DNA of 47,197 nt from UMGS1649 sp045652705 (GTDB lineage: Bacteria > Bacillota > Clostridia > TANB77 > CAG-465): contig JAZRUV010000028.1 in the NCBI GenBank assembly GCA_045652705.1, forward strand, positions 1 to 47,197, given 5' to 3'. Under the pieces are notes generated by a model. It was given only the letters and a program-made list of their open reading frames with translations. It made no database searches and was not told the origin of the DNA. The position numbers and the translations under genes were made by a program. This document shows positions 1 through 6,952 of the stretch, one piece after another (the first letter of the stretch is position 1; the number at the start of each line of letters is the position of its first letter).

Positions 1-159
1 TTTATTCTATCTACACTTTAATTTTACACCATTTTTATGCAAAAAACAACTCCTAGAGTTCAATTAATCGCTTTTATATAGCTTTTAATCGTTCTCTAGA
101 AGTTACTTTTTCTAAATAGAATTTACTTTTTCAATTGACCTTTTTTTATAAATTACCTA

Positions 160-199
160 AAAAAATAGTAGGTGATTAATTAATCACCTACTATTTTTT
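160..199 (-). terminator. Perfect-palindrome terminator after the radical SAM operon
   Basis: The arms 160-179 and 180-199 are exact reverse complements (20 bp) with A-runs on one side and T-runs on the other, so it can end transcription on both strands. It overlaps the stop codon of the second radical SAM gene. I see no gene or other structure in bases 1-159. Confidence 0.85.
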
Positions 200-1391
200 A
201 GTTGGAATTCCATAAACCTAAATACGGGTTATACTTGCACCTAGGGTTCTTTTCTGCCATGTTACCATTTTCAGCAAAAGCTAAAGGTCTACAATCCTTG
301 CAAGCAAAACGACACTCACATTCTCTACAAGTATCTACCTTGCTAAAGTCCCAATACCAATATTTATCTACAGAATCACTAGTTATAATATCTACTATAG
401 ACTTATCTCTAATATTTCCATATAAAATATTGTGTTCAAACTCACAAGGATATACACTGCCATCTGTAGATATAACACACTTACCATACCAACATGTATT
501 ACGATGGTATGCATTGTTAAACCATTTAGCATCTGCTCTAAAATTAGGTTTAACAATTAACAACTTGCTGTTTTTTACAAGATGTTTATCTTGACAACCA
601 CCAAATACTTTACGTATCTCATCATACCTTACTAATGTAATTCCCATTTTAGAAAGCAACTGATATATGGCCTCTCTATCATGTTCATTTTCCTTCATTA
701 ACACTATATGAGCTGTGAGTTTGATATTATGTTCTAACATTTTTTTGACATTATCTATCATATTGTTAAAACTACCACGAACTTGAGTAATAGTATCATG
801 AGTATCTCCATCAGAGCCATAAATAGAAAAATGTACGGACACATTATTTCTTGTTATAGCACTAAAAAGTTCATCACTCATAATGTAGAGATTCGTGAAG
901 ATTGAGATGTTGCTAATCCCCTTGCTTGTAGCATAGTCTATTAACAAAGGCAATTTTTTATACAAACTAGGCTCTCCACCTATAAATTGTATGCTTTTGC
1001 ATCCCATTAAACTCAAATCACTTATCACTTTTTTCCATTCATCAAATGTCAACGGATTTTTAACCTCACAATGTTCATTACCCTCATAGCAATGAATACA
1101 TCTGCTTGTACAACATTGCGTAAGTTCTAACCAAGCGAAACTTAACTGCTTATTAGGCTTTTTAGGGAACTCATAGTCTTTTTCGTCAACGTCGGAAATT
1201 TTCAGCATTTGCAAAACCTGATATATAAACTCCTGCTCTTTGCCAGACAAAGGCAATGAACTTAGATATTTAGTAATTATTTGTGTGCCTTGTTCATTTA
1301 CAGAATACACTTTTCCATCGGTAAAATTGTATATCGCACTACATTTAGGTCCTGTAACAAACACCACATTTTCAGATAATTGCTTTACCAT
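198..1391 (-). CDS. Radical SAM/SPASM peptide maturase with N-terminal PqqD-like segment
   Basis: Likely modifies a ribosomally made peptide by radical chemistry. Residues 1-70 look like a short PqqD/RRE-type peptide-binding segment (AIYNFTDGKVYSVN). The radical SAM cluster motif CxxxCxxC is C94, C98, C101 and is followed by GGEP at 138-141. The C-terminal third is a SPASM domain: a GKCVISTDGSVYPCEF stretch, a GNI turn, then a dense Cys cluster (CRECECRFACKDC) expected to hold auxiliary Fe-S clusters. The start lies 1 bp from the stop of the upstream radical SAM gene, so the two are co-transcribed and probably coupled. The last codon overlaps a terminator. The reaction is unknown. The family and the adjacent Cys-rich peptide suggest a Cys-based crosslink, but that is inference. 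Confidence 0.85.
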   Translation of the reverse strand: MVKQLSENVVFVTGPKCSAIYNFTDGKVYSVNEQGTQIITKYLSSLPLSGKEQEFIYQVLQMLKISDVDEKDYEFPKKPNKQLSFAWLELTQCCTSRCIHCYEGNEHCEVKNPLTFDEWKKVISDLSLMGCKSIQFIGGEPSLYKKLPLLIDYATSKGISNISIFTNLYIMSDELFSAITRNNVSVHFSIYGSDGDTHDTITQVRGSFNNMIDNVKKMLEHNIKLTAHIVLMKENEHDREAIYQLLSKMGITLVRYDEIRKVFGGCQDKHLVKNSKLLIVKPNFRADAKWFNNAYHRNTCWYGKCVISTDGSVYPCEFEHNILYGNIRDKSIVDIITSDSVDKYWYWDFSKVDTCRECECRFACKDCRPLAFAENGNMAEKNPRCKYNPYLGLWNSN

Positions 1392-1392
1392 A

Positions 1393-2331
1393 TTAACCTT
1401 CCCTTCTTATTGTTTTAGGAAGCAAGTAGATTCCATCTGCAAGCATCCTATCATAGCATCCATTACACCAGGATGAATCACAAGAATTCAATCTACCCGC
1501 AAATTCTCTCCATCTATCTTCAATATCTTGCTCTAAGATATTCCCCACATACACATCCTCTCTTCCGCTACAAAAAGACACCATACCATCAACATCAATT
1601 ACAGGAGAAGCTGTACATTTGTTATAGCATTTCTCGCGATAATGTTTTTCTCCAAAATTAATGCCTCTAGTATCAATGTTGTGTGCCTCAAGAAATTCTT
1701 TGGCTTCACAAATAATATCATCCAATTTGCTATCATGAATAACTCGATATGCAGCCAAATCCTTTTCATAGCCTTTAAATACTTTCAGCTCTGTTAAGTA
1801 AATCTCAGATATTCCGTTATCCACGGCAAATTTACAAAAGGGTAAAATTTGTTCAATGTTACTCTGATACACAGTAAAGTTTAAATATAAATGTTCAGGA
1901 CCATATTTCTTTGCCACTGCACTTACATTGTGTTTTACTTGCTCAGTATCTACGCCTTTTTGAAGGCCTTGCAATGTAGCTTGTTCAAAGGCATCCATTG
2001 TAACTCCCCATTTACACCTTTTGTTAAAAATTAAGGGATTATTATCTTCACATAACAACATTCCATTAGTTAACAACCTAAGCCTTGTTGTGTCACTAAC
2101 ATTTAAAATGCCGTCAATGAACAAGTCCAAATTATGATATAATAAAGGTTCGCCAGTACCCACGCTTACTATTCCAGAATAATTATTTGCCTTAAGTAAT
2201 TCCAAAATCCGTAATATTACAATTTCGTCCATTTCAATAGACTTGTTTACATGATACCTTGTCATACATTTTTTACAAAACGCATTACATTTGTATGTAA
2301 GTGCAACAAATATATTTTTATTTTTAAACAT
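1393..2331 (-). CDS. Radical SAM protein with SPASM/Twitch-like Cys cluster
   Basis: This 312-residue radical SAM enzyme begins directly with the TIM-barrel (no RRE domain). Its CxxxCxxC motif is C15, C19, C22, and GTGEP lies at 58-62. The C-terminus has further Cys residues (CYNKCTASPVIDVDG, FCSGRED, CDSSWCNGC) typical of a SPASM or Twitch auxiliary cluster. GGAGGAGTAAAAATG gives the start. It sits between a hairpin terminator (2355-2384) and the second maturase, so its expression probably depends on read-through from the small peptide gene. Two different radical SAM enzymes with one peptide suggest two successive modifications, or one maturase plus a helper. The substrate is not proven. Confidence 0.85.
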   Translation of the reverse strand: MFKNKNIFVALTYKCNAFCKKCMTRYHVNKSIEMDEIVILRILELLKANNYSGIVSVGTGEPLLYHNLDLFIDGILNVSDTTRLRLLTNGMLLCEDNNPLIFNKRCKWGVTMDAFEQATLQGLQKGVDTEQVKHNVSAVAKKYGPEHLYLNFTVYQSNIEQILPFCKFAVDNGISEIYLTELKVFKGYEKDLAAYRVIHDSKLDDIICEAKEFLEAHNIDTRGINFGEKHYREKCYNKCTASPVIDVDGMVSFCSGREDVYVGNILEQDIEDRWREFAGRLNSCDSSWCNGCYDRMLADGIYLLPKTIRREG

Positions 2332-2354
2332 TTTTACTCCTCCTAATTAAAATT

Positions 2355-2384
2355 AAAACCGGTCGCTTTTCAGCAACCGGTTTT
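2355..2384 (-). terminator. Hairpin between peptide gene and maturase genes, likely attenuator
   Basis: On the minus strand the AACCGGTTGC and GCGACCGGTT arms form a 10-bp stem with one G-U pair and a 6-nt loop, followed by TTTTAATTTT. It lies after the peptide stop and just before the first maturase ribosome binding site. Partial termination here would give much more peptide mRNA than enzyme mRNA, a usual arrangement in RiPP loci. Confidence 0.8.
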
Positions 2385-2392
2385 ATTATGGG

Positions 2393-2473
2393 TTATTCCA
2401 TGGGCGAGCAGCAACCAGGAGAACAGGTTACCTGATCTGCTTTTTCATAAGTTACACACTCAATTTTAGGCAT
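2393..2473 (-). CDS. 26-residue Cys-rich peptide, candidate RiPP precursor
   Basis: This gene is too short for ordinary ORF callers. The ATG at 2473 is preceded by a strong site (GAAAGGAGCGACTAATATG). The product has 26 residues: an N-terminal half with charged residues (MPKIEC..., YEKADQ) and a C-terminus CSPGCCSPME with three cysteines, plus one more Cys at position 6. It is the first gene behind a consensus promoter and is followed by a hairpin and two radical SAM proteins, which is how RiPP precursors are normally placed. The likely core is the CSPGCC segment. No peptidase or exporter lies next to the locus. The nearest exporter is the ABC-2 operon at 10.6-13.2 kb, with no evident link. 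I do not recognise a named family. Confidence 0.7.
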   Translation of the reverse strand: MPKIECVTYEKADQVTCSPGCCSPME

Positions 2474-2646
2474 ATTAGTCGCTCCTTTCTCATAAAATTT
2501 TGACTAAATTTTACTGTACATCGGAATCCCCTCCAAAATATTTGAATGCGCTTTTTACAAAGCCATACTTTACTTGTTGCTTCCCTCTTATAACCATTAC
2601 AACTAAACACATCAACAAAACTTTTTATTGACCTAACTCTAAACTC
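2474..2646 (-). other. Leader of the peptide operon with an AT-rich hairpin and tiny reading frames
   Basis: The predicted leader is about 170 nt. It has an 8-bp inverted repeat with a 5-nt loop at 2493-2513, directly upstream of the peptide ribosome binding site. It also holds a 28-codon frame, 2597 to 2511, whose product contains KYGFVKSAFKYFGG but which has no visible ribosome binding site. The GGAGGGG near the end of that frame would serve a 5-codon frame (MYSKI) starting at 2522. These may be leader peptides or chance. Confidence 0.3.
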
Positions 2647-2652
2647 TTTATT

Positions 2653-2682
2653 ATTGTATCATAATATAGTTATATGTGTCAA
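2653..2682 (-). promoter_or_regulatory. Sigma-A-type promoter of the peptide/radical SAM operon
   Basis: On the minus strand, TTGACA (2682-2677) and TACAAT (2658-2653) are separated by 18 bp. Transcription should start near 2646. Confidence 0.75.
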
Positions 2683-2799
2683 CTCTATTATATATACTTA
2701 TTCATCAATTTTATATTTTTTAATTTTTCTAAAAAAACATTAATTTGGTATAAATATTATTCTACTATTTAGTTATTTGTCTAAAAATCTCGTTTTTTG

Positions 2800-2828
2800 T
2801 TGTATTTTGATTTACATTGTGTTAGAAT
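2800..2828 (+). promoter_or_regulatory. Possible promoter of glgP
   Basis: TTGTAT and TAGAAT lie 17 bp apart, a moderate match. A 7-bp inverted repeat (TATGCTT/AAGCATA, 2849-2870) lies between it and the ribosome binding site and may be a leader hairpin or operator. Confidence 0.35.
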
Positions 2829-2900
2829 TCTTTGGAAACCTAATTTTGTATGCTTAATAATTAAAGCATAAAACTACAACTTTTGAAGGGAGCTATATTT

Positions 2901-5282
2901 ATGCGTTACGATTACCCCACTTTAAAAAAGCAGTATATTGAAACTGCTAAAAACCTTTTTAACAAGGAACTCTCCGAGCTTAGTCCCCATGAACTAAACG
3001 CAGTCATAGCAAGCGTTGTGAAGAAAGATATTGTAGCCACTAACTTTAACAAGTCCTTGTGTCTTTACTCTGAAAAGAAAATTGCTATTTATTTTTCCAT
3101 AGAATTTTTACTTGGCCGTATTGTTCTTGATACTCTTATGAACACCGGTTTAATGGAAATGACAAGAAGTATTTTCAAAGAACAAGGCGTAGACATCAAC
3201 TCACTTGAGGAAGTTCCAGACACTGCCCTTGGCAATGGTGGTTTAGGTAGGCTTGCAGCTTGCTTTATTGAATCTGCAGCAACTACTGGTTATCCTCTAT
3301 TTGGTGCCGGACTTTATTATAGATACGGTCTATTCAAACAAAGTTTTGATGAAAACGGAAACCAGATAGAACTTAAAGATGATTGGACAATTCATGGTGA
3401 ACCTTGGTTTGAGCCAAATCCAGACGATGCTGTAATTGTAGAATTTCAAGATACTAAAGTAAAAGCAATTCCATATATTTTACCTATTATAGGGTACAGC
3501 AAAAAAGATGATGAATATCTTGGAGGCGCCTTTCCTCTTACCTTGTGGAAAGCAGAAGCTATAGATGGCACTAATGAATCCGCTAAGAAAATATCTGACT
3601 TTCTATATCCTAAAGATGATACTGATGAAGGTAAAAAATTACGTTTGAGACAAGAATACTTCTTTACAAGTGCAATGATGCAATATATTTTTAACATTCA
3701 TTTGAAAAAGCATGGTAATTTAGATAACATTGAAGACTACTATTGTTTCCAAATGAATGATACTCATCCTGTCCTTGCGTCTTTAGAGTTCATAAGACTT
3801 CTCAAACTTAATGGATACTCTTTTGAAGAGGCATCGGCAAAGGCTAAAAAATGTTTTGCCTATACCAATCATACCATTATGAGTGAAGCGTTGGAAAAGT
3901 GGCCTATCATTATCTTTAAAGATATTCTTCCAAATATTTTTAAAGTAATCGAGGAACTTAACCAGGAGCTTATAAACGAACTCATTAGCAAGCCAGAATT
4001 TAATTTCACTAATATTGTTGATGGTAAAACCATATATTATCCTAACTGGGAAAAAGTGCGTGAATATGAATTGTTCTCACACGGTTTAATTCATATGGCT
4101 AATATAGCAAGCTATGTGGCCATGAAAATCAACGGTGTTGCCGAAATTCATTCTGAAATTATAAAAAAATCTACACTCGCTAAGTGGTATAGATTGTATC
4201 CTGAAAAGTTTACAAACGTAACCAACGGTATTACTCCTCGCAGATGGTTAAAACTTGCTAATCCTACTCTTGCTAATTACCTGAATAGATATATTGGTCA
4301 ATATTGGCCTAGTGATTTGGCTAAGCTTAAACTATTGGAAGATGCAATGGATATGAAATATGTCCTTCCTGAATTTGCCATGGTAAAGAAAGAAGCTAAA
4401 CGAGAACTTGCTCACTATATCTTAAAGCAAGAAGGAATCATTATTGATCCGTTAAGCATAATCGACTGTCAAGTAAAAAGAATTCATGAATACAAACGTC
4501 AACTCATGAACGCCTTAAGAATTCTGTATATCTATAATGGTCTTAAAAAAGGAACTATCACAGACTTCTACAGTACTACATTCATTATTGGTGGCAAAGC
4601 AGCTGCTGGATATTCTGCCGCTAAGCAAATTATTGCGCTAATTAAGGATATTCAAGAGTTAGTAAATAACGATCCGGATATGAATGGTAAAATGAAGGTA
4701 GTATTCTTAACTAACTTTAATGTAAGTTATGCTGAAAAAGTATATGCAGGTGCTAATTTTTCCGAACAAATTAGTACAGCAGGTACTGAAGCATCTGGAA
4801 CTAGCAACATGAAATTCATGTTAAACGGTGCTCCTACCATTGGTACTTTAGATGGTGCAAATATTGAAATCGTTGAAGAAGCAGGCGCGAAAAACAATTA
4901 TATCTTTGGCGCATCAGTCGAAGAAATTGGTCGTATTAGCCCAATTTATAACCATCGTTCTTTCCTTGATGCAAATAAGGACTTAGTTGAACTTCTATCC
5001 TACCTTAAAGGCGAACGTACTCTCAAGCGTTCCTATTGGGACCTTGTTAATACTCTCCTTTACGATGATAGATACTTTGTAATGTATGACCTTCGCTCGT
5101 ATATCGACACTACATTACGTGCCATCAAAGATTATGCTAAAGAACAAGCAACCGGAGACCTTTCTTACTACACTAGCAAAGCTTTTAAAAACACAATACG
5201 TGCAAGCAAGTTTTCTTCTGACAGATCAATCGCAGACTATGTATCATTAATCTGGCATATTCAAAACGTATCAGATATGTAA
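2901..5282 (+). CDS. glgP: Glycogen/alpha-glucan phosphorylase
   Basis: Cytoplasmic PLP enzyme (GT35) that releases glucose-1-phosphate from the non-reducing ends of glycogen or maltodextrin with phosphate. The N-terminal phosphorylase signature (LGNGGLGRLAACFIES) and the C-terminal PLP-lysine motif (EASGTSNMKFMLNG, the Lys binding the cofactor) are intact. At 793 residues it has normal bacterial length without insertions. A TTG 18 bases upstream is in frame, but GAAGGGAGC lies between it and the ATG at 2901, so the ATG is the start. It is a single-gene unit with its own terminator. No other glycogen genes are nearby, so the context does not say which glucan is degraded. Confidence 0.95.
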   Translation: MRYDYPTLKKQYIETAKNLFNKELSELSPHELNAVIASVVKKDIVATNFNKSLCLYSEKKIAIYFSIEFLLGRIVLDTLMNTGLMEMTRSIFKEQGVDINSLEEVPDTALGNGGLGRLAACFIESAATTGYPLFGAGLYYRYGLFKQSFDENGNQIELKDDWTIHGEPWFEPNPDDAVIVEFQDTKVKAIPYILPIIGYSKKDDEYLGGAFPLTLWKAEAIDGTNESAKKISDFLYPKDDTDEGKKLRLRQEYFFTSAMMQYIFNIHLKKHGNLDNIEDYYCFQMNDTHPVLASLEFIRLLKLNGYSFEEASAKAKKCFAYTNHTIMSEALEKWPIIIFKDILPNIFKVIEELNQELINELISKPEFNFTNIVDGKTIYYPNWEKVREYELFSHGLIHMANIASYVAMKINGVAEIHSEIIKKSTLAKWYRLYPEKFTNVTNGITPRRWLKLANPTLANYLNRYIGQYWPSDLAKLKLLEDAMDMKYVLPEFAMVKKEAKRELAHYILKQEGIIIDPLSIIDCQVKRIHEYKRQLMNALRILYIYNGLKKGTITDFYSTTFIIGGKAAAGYSAAKQIIALIKDIQELVNNDPDMNGKMKVVFLTNFNVSYAEKVYAGANFSEQISTAGTEASGTSNMKFMLNGAPTIGTLDGANIEIVEEAGAKNNYIFGASVEEIGRISPIYNHRSFLDANKDLVELLSYLKGERTLKRSYWDLVNTLLYDDRYFVMYDLRSYIDTTLRAIKDYAKEQATGDLSYYTSKAFKNTIRASKFSSDRSIADYVSLIWHIQNVSDM

Positions 5283-5288
5283 CCTTGA

Positions 5289-5325
5289 GCCTCCTTGGAA
5301 TTAAAATTCTAAGGAGGCCTTTTAT
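5289..5325 (+). terminator. Terminator of glgP, probably shared with the convergent gene
   Basis: GCCTCCTT (5289-5296) and AAGGAGGC (5311-5318) form a stem followed by CTTTTATAT. It starts 7 bases after the glgP stop. Confidence 0.85.
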
Positions 5326-5349
5326 ATCTTATTTATACATAAACACATT

Positions 5350-5853
5350 CTATAGTCCCAAATATTCTTCTAATGTTAATCCTCTAGTGAATATCACTTT
5401 AGCATATTTTCTTCCAACATAACGCAAATGCCACGGCTCATATTTATATCCCGTTATTTTTTCTTTTCCTTTTGGATAGCGAATTATAAAACCAAATTTG
5501 TAGGCATTTTTTTGTAGCCATATATCTTCTTTTGTTCCAATAAATTTATCGCTATCTTCACATAAATCTATTGCAAGTCCTGTTTGATGTTCTGAATGTC
5601 CTGGTTTTGCAGAAAACGTATTAGTCTTCTCTTCTCCAAATTCTTTTACATATATGTTATATATTTTTTCTTGGTAATCATAACTTCTAAATCCGGATAT
5701 TATTTTTAATTTTGCTCCATCTTTTAGAGAACATATTTTCATTAGGTAATATGCAGCAAGAAGCTTTTTACTGAGTCCCGGATTATAATCTTTAGGTAAT
5801 CCTATATCCTTATTTACAATTAATATTCCATTTATATATGTTGGTTTTAGCAC
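5350..5853 (-). CDS. M15-family D-alanyl-D-alanine carboxypeptidase (VanY/LdcB type)
   Basis: Zinc peptidase that trims the terminal D-Ala or a related residue from peptidoglycan stem peptides. Zinc and catalytic motifs are visible: SEHQTGLAID supplies the His and Asp, and EPWHLRYVG supplies the second Glu/His pair. About 167 residues, i.e. the catalytic domain alone. There is no signal peptide or transmembrane segment, so its route to the wall, or a role inside the cell or mother cell, is unclear. GTG at 5853 is preferred over a GTG nine bases upstream because GGGTGAT is then spaced as a ribosome binding site. It is divergent from the next gene, another M15-type wall hydrolase that is interrupted. 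Confidence 0.85.
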   Translation of the reverse strand: MLKPTYINGILIVNKDIGLPKDYNPGLSKKLLAAYYLMKICSLKDGAKLKIISGFRSYDYQEKIYNIYVKEFGEEKTNTFSAKPGHSEHQTGLAIDLCEDSDKFIGTKEDIWLQKNAYKFGFIIRYPKGKEKITGYKYEPWHLRYVGRKYAKVIFTRGLTLEEYLGL

Positions 5854-5897
5854 TATTATCACCCATATAATTTTATGATAAATAATTTTAACTTATC

Positions 5898-5925
5898 ACA
5901 TAAAGAATACGTTTGTCATAAGATA
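5898..5925 (+). promoter_or_regulatory. Sigma-K-like promoter of the interrupted M15/PG-binding gene
   Basis: AC (5898-5899), 17 bp, then CATAAGATA (5917-5925) fits AC-N16/17-CATAnnnTA. The predicted start, near 5931, leaves a very short leader that still contains AAGGAGG. In AT-rich DNA this pattern can arise by chance. The family's likely spore or wall role supports it. Confidence 0.35.
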
Positions 5926-5945
5926 AAGTATTAAGGAGGATAAAA

Positions 5946-6368
5946 ATGGCTACTATACTAGTATATAACCAAGATACAAACAAAATAGAAAGATATAACC
6001 GCGGTCCAAACGAAGCAATGCCATATGTTACTGGTAATACACTAACTGTAAAAGAATTTAGAGGAAGTTCTGGTTCAGATATAATGTGGACAACTAAAGC
6101 TTTTATGGAAGCTTGGAATTCTCTTAGAAGACAGTGGGGCAAACCAATTTACGTGGGTTATGCATTTAAAAGAATATGGCAAGGTGGACATTCAGGAATG
6201 TCTCAACATTATGCAGGTCTTGCAATGGATATGGCTCAAACTTTTTCAAATAGTGAAAGAAATAGATTAAGAGAATTGGCTATTGACTCAAGACTTTTTA
6301 CTTATGTTGAACCCAAAGCTTTAACACCTACGTGGGTAAGTGTATTTTTGGAAAAGAATAAAAAATAG
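5946..6368 (+). pseudogene. 5' part of an M15_3-type peptidase/PG-binding gene, cut by a mobile element
   Basis: The start has AAGGAGGATAAAAATG. Codons 1-131 encode the N-terminal region and most of an M15_3-like metallopeptidase fold, including GHSGMSQHYAGLAMDMAQ with zinc-type His and Asp. The motif continues TPTWV and then switches to element sequence (SVFLEKNKK, stop). The missing continuation, HIDKRYGTPACPTGG and a peptidoglycan-binding domain, is present in frame at 9532-9792. Relatives I know in Clostridia read through as ...PTWVH(F/I)DKR..., so this was one gene of about 215 codons. The truncated product lacks the last catalytic His and the wall-binding domain and is probably inactive. 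Confidence 0.85.
6314..6353. other. attL of the serine-integrase element
   Basis: Shared core acacc-t/c-ac-g/c-tgggta at 6324-6338, matched 13 of 15 at 9523-9537. The proposed crossover dinucleotide is TG at 6333-6334. The left half belongs to the target gene and the right half (GGTAAGTGTATTTTTGGAA) to the element. Confidence 0.8.
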
Positions 6369-6397
6369 ATGCACAAAAATTTCGTACAAGTGAAATA

Positions 6398-6426
6398 TTG
6401 ACTTTATACTTTTAAAGATTTATACT
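6398..6426 (+). promoter_or_regulatory. Promoter of the candidate structured RNA
   Basis: TTGACT (6398-6403), 17 bp, TATACT (6421-6426). No reading frame with a ribosome binding site follows before the next promoter. Confidence 0.65.
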
Positions 6427-6432
6427 ATATAT

Positions 6433-6515
6433 AGTTAAACAGTAAGTCCTTGAACTTTACCATAATCTAGGTAAGCGTTATGTGTTAACGCCATGCCAAG
6501 GCAATTTAACATTTT
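6433..6515 (+). ncRNA. Candidate small structured RNA at the left end of the element
   Basis: The roughly 80 nt after the promoter fold into nested helices: P1 GTTAAA (6434-6439) with TTTAAC (6505-6510); P2 CCTTG (6448-6452) with CAAGG (6497-6501); inside it, P3 TTACC (6457-6461) with GGTAA (6470-6474) and P4 GCGTTA (6475-6480) with TAACGC (6486-6491). This gives a three-way junction on a stem, followed by ATTTTATT. I do not recognise the family. It could be a regulatory RNA or part of the toxin-antitoxin locus that begins next to it. Confidence 0.45.
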
Positions 6516-6527
6516 ATTAATATATGT

Positions 6528-6556
6528 TTGACAAAAGTTAATTCATATGTTATTAT
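6528..6556 (+). promoter_or_regulatory. Promoter of the antitoxin RNA
   Basis: TTGACA (6528-6533), 17 bp, TATTAT (6551-6556). Start expected near 6563. Confidence 0.75.
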
Positions 6557-6562
6557 GTATAT

Positions 6563-6678
6563 ATAAGATAAATAATACATAAAATAAAAGGGAACATTCA
6601 GTTTCGCGTATTGAATGTCTACCCAGGATATTAATTTATTAAGTGCTCATTCTTTAACGAATGAGTGTCATTTTTTTA
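6563..6678 (+). ncRNA. Antisense RNA antitoxin of a type I toxin-antitoxin locus
   Basis: The RNA of about 115 nt runs from the promoter at 6528-6556 to a terminator whose stem is CTCATTC (6646-6652)/GAATGAG (6659-6665), followed by TTTTTTT. It contains a second hairpin, ACATTCA (6594-6600)/TGAATGT (6612-6618). It is convergent with the toxin gene, overlaps its stop codon, and would pair with the toxin mRNA 3' region for roughly 90 nt. This layout is that of known Firmicutes type I pairs (txpA/ratA, bsrG/SR4 and Clostridioides loci). No reading frame is evident. Confidence 0.7.
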
Positions 6679-6821
6679 TTGCTACAACTAATAAAATTAG
6701 GAGTAATAAAATGGTAGCAATGTAACGAAGAAACTTTAATATAAAGATTCTTTTATTCATTTTACCAAACCTCCTTTCCATTTCAAGATTGGAGGTAGAC
6801 ACTCAACAACTGATATTCCCT
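6589..6821. repeat. Imperfect inverted repeat enclosing the toxin gene
   Basis: The arms 6589-6624 and 6793-6821 share AGGGAA(C/T)AT, CAGTT, TTGA(A/G)TGTCTACC on opposite strands. In the toxin mRNA the 5' end can therefore pair with its own 3' end over nearly 28 bp, interrupted by one small and one larger loop. Confidence 0.75.
6668..6760 (-). CDS. Small hydrophobic type I toxin
   Basis: A 30-residue peptide: basic start MNKRIFILKFLRY, one transmembrane segment rich in Leu/Ile/Val, and a KK C-terminus, the usual form of membrane-acting type I toxins. The ribosome binding site is very strong (GGAGG before TTTGGTAAAATG). An upstream ACCTCC (6793 side of the leader) can pair with GGAGGT to hide it, as in other toxin mRNAs kept untranslated. 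The gene has its own consensus promoter and a convergent antisense RNA. It probably stabilises the element by killing or halting cells that lose it. The toxin's exact family is not identified. Confidence 0.75.
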   Translation of the reverse strand: MNKRIFILKFLRYIATILLLLILLVVAIKK

Positions 6822-6827
6822 GTGTGT

Positions 6828-6856
6828 ATTATACAACGCCGTAAGGGTTTTTGCAA
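6828..6856 (-). promoter_or_regulatory. Promoter of the toxin gene
   Basis: On the minus strand, TTGCAA (6856-6851), 17 bp, TATAAT (6833-6828). The start near 6821 puts the repeat arm at the extreme 5' end of the mRNA. Confidence 0.8.
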
Positions 6857-6952
6857 TCAAAATTGCAAAAGTTATAAAATTTCTTAAAAACTAAAGATAT
6901 AAAAGAAAAAATTAATAAAATACAACTCATTACACTTTGTAACAAATTGTAC

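Noticed and set aside
2883..2900. Upstream TTG start for glycogen phosphorylase
   Set aside because: The ribosome binding site GAAGGGAGC lies inside these codons and points to the ATG at 2901.
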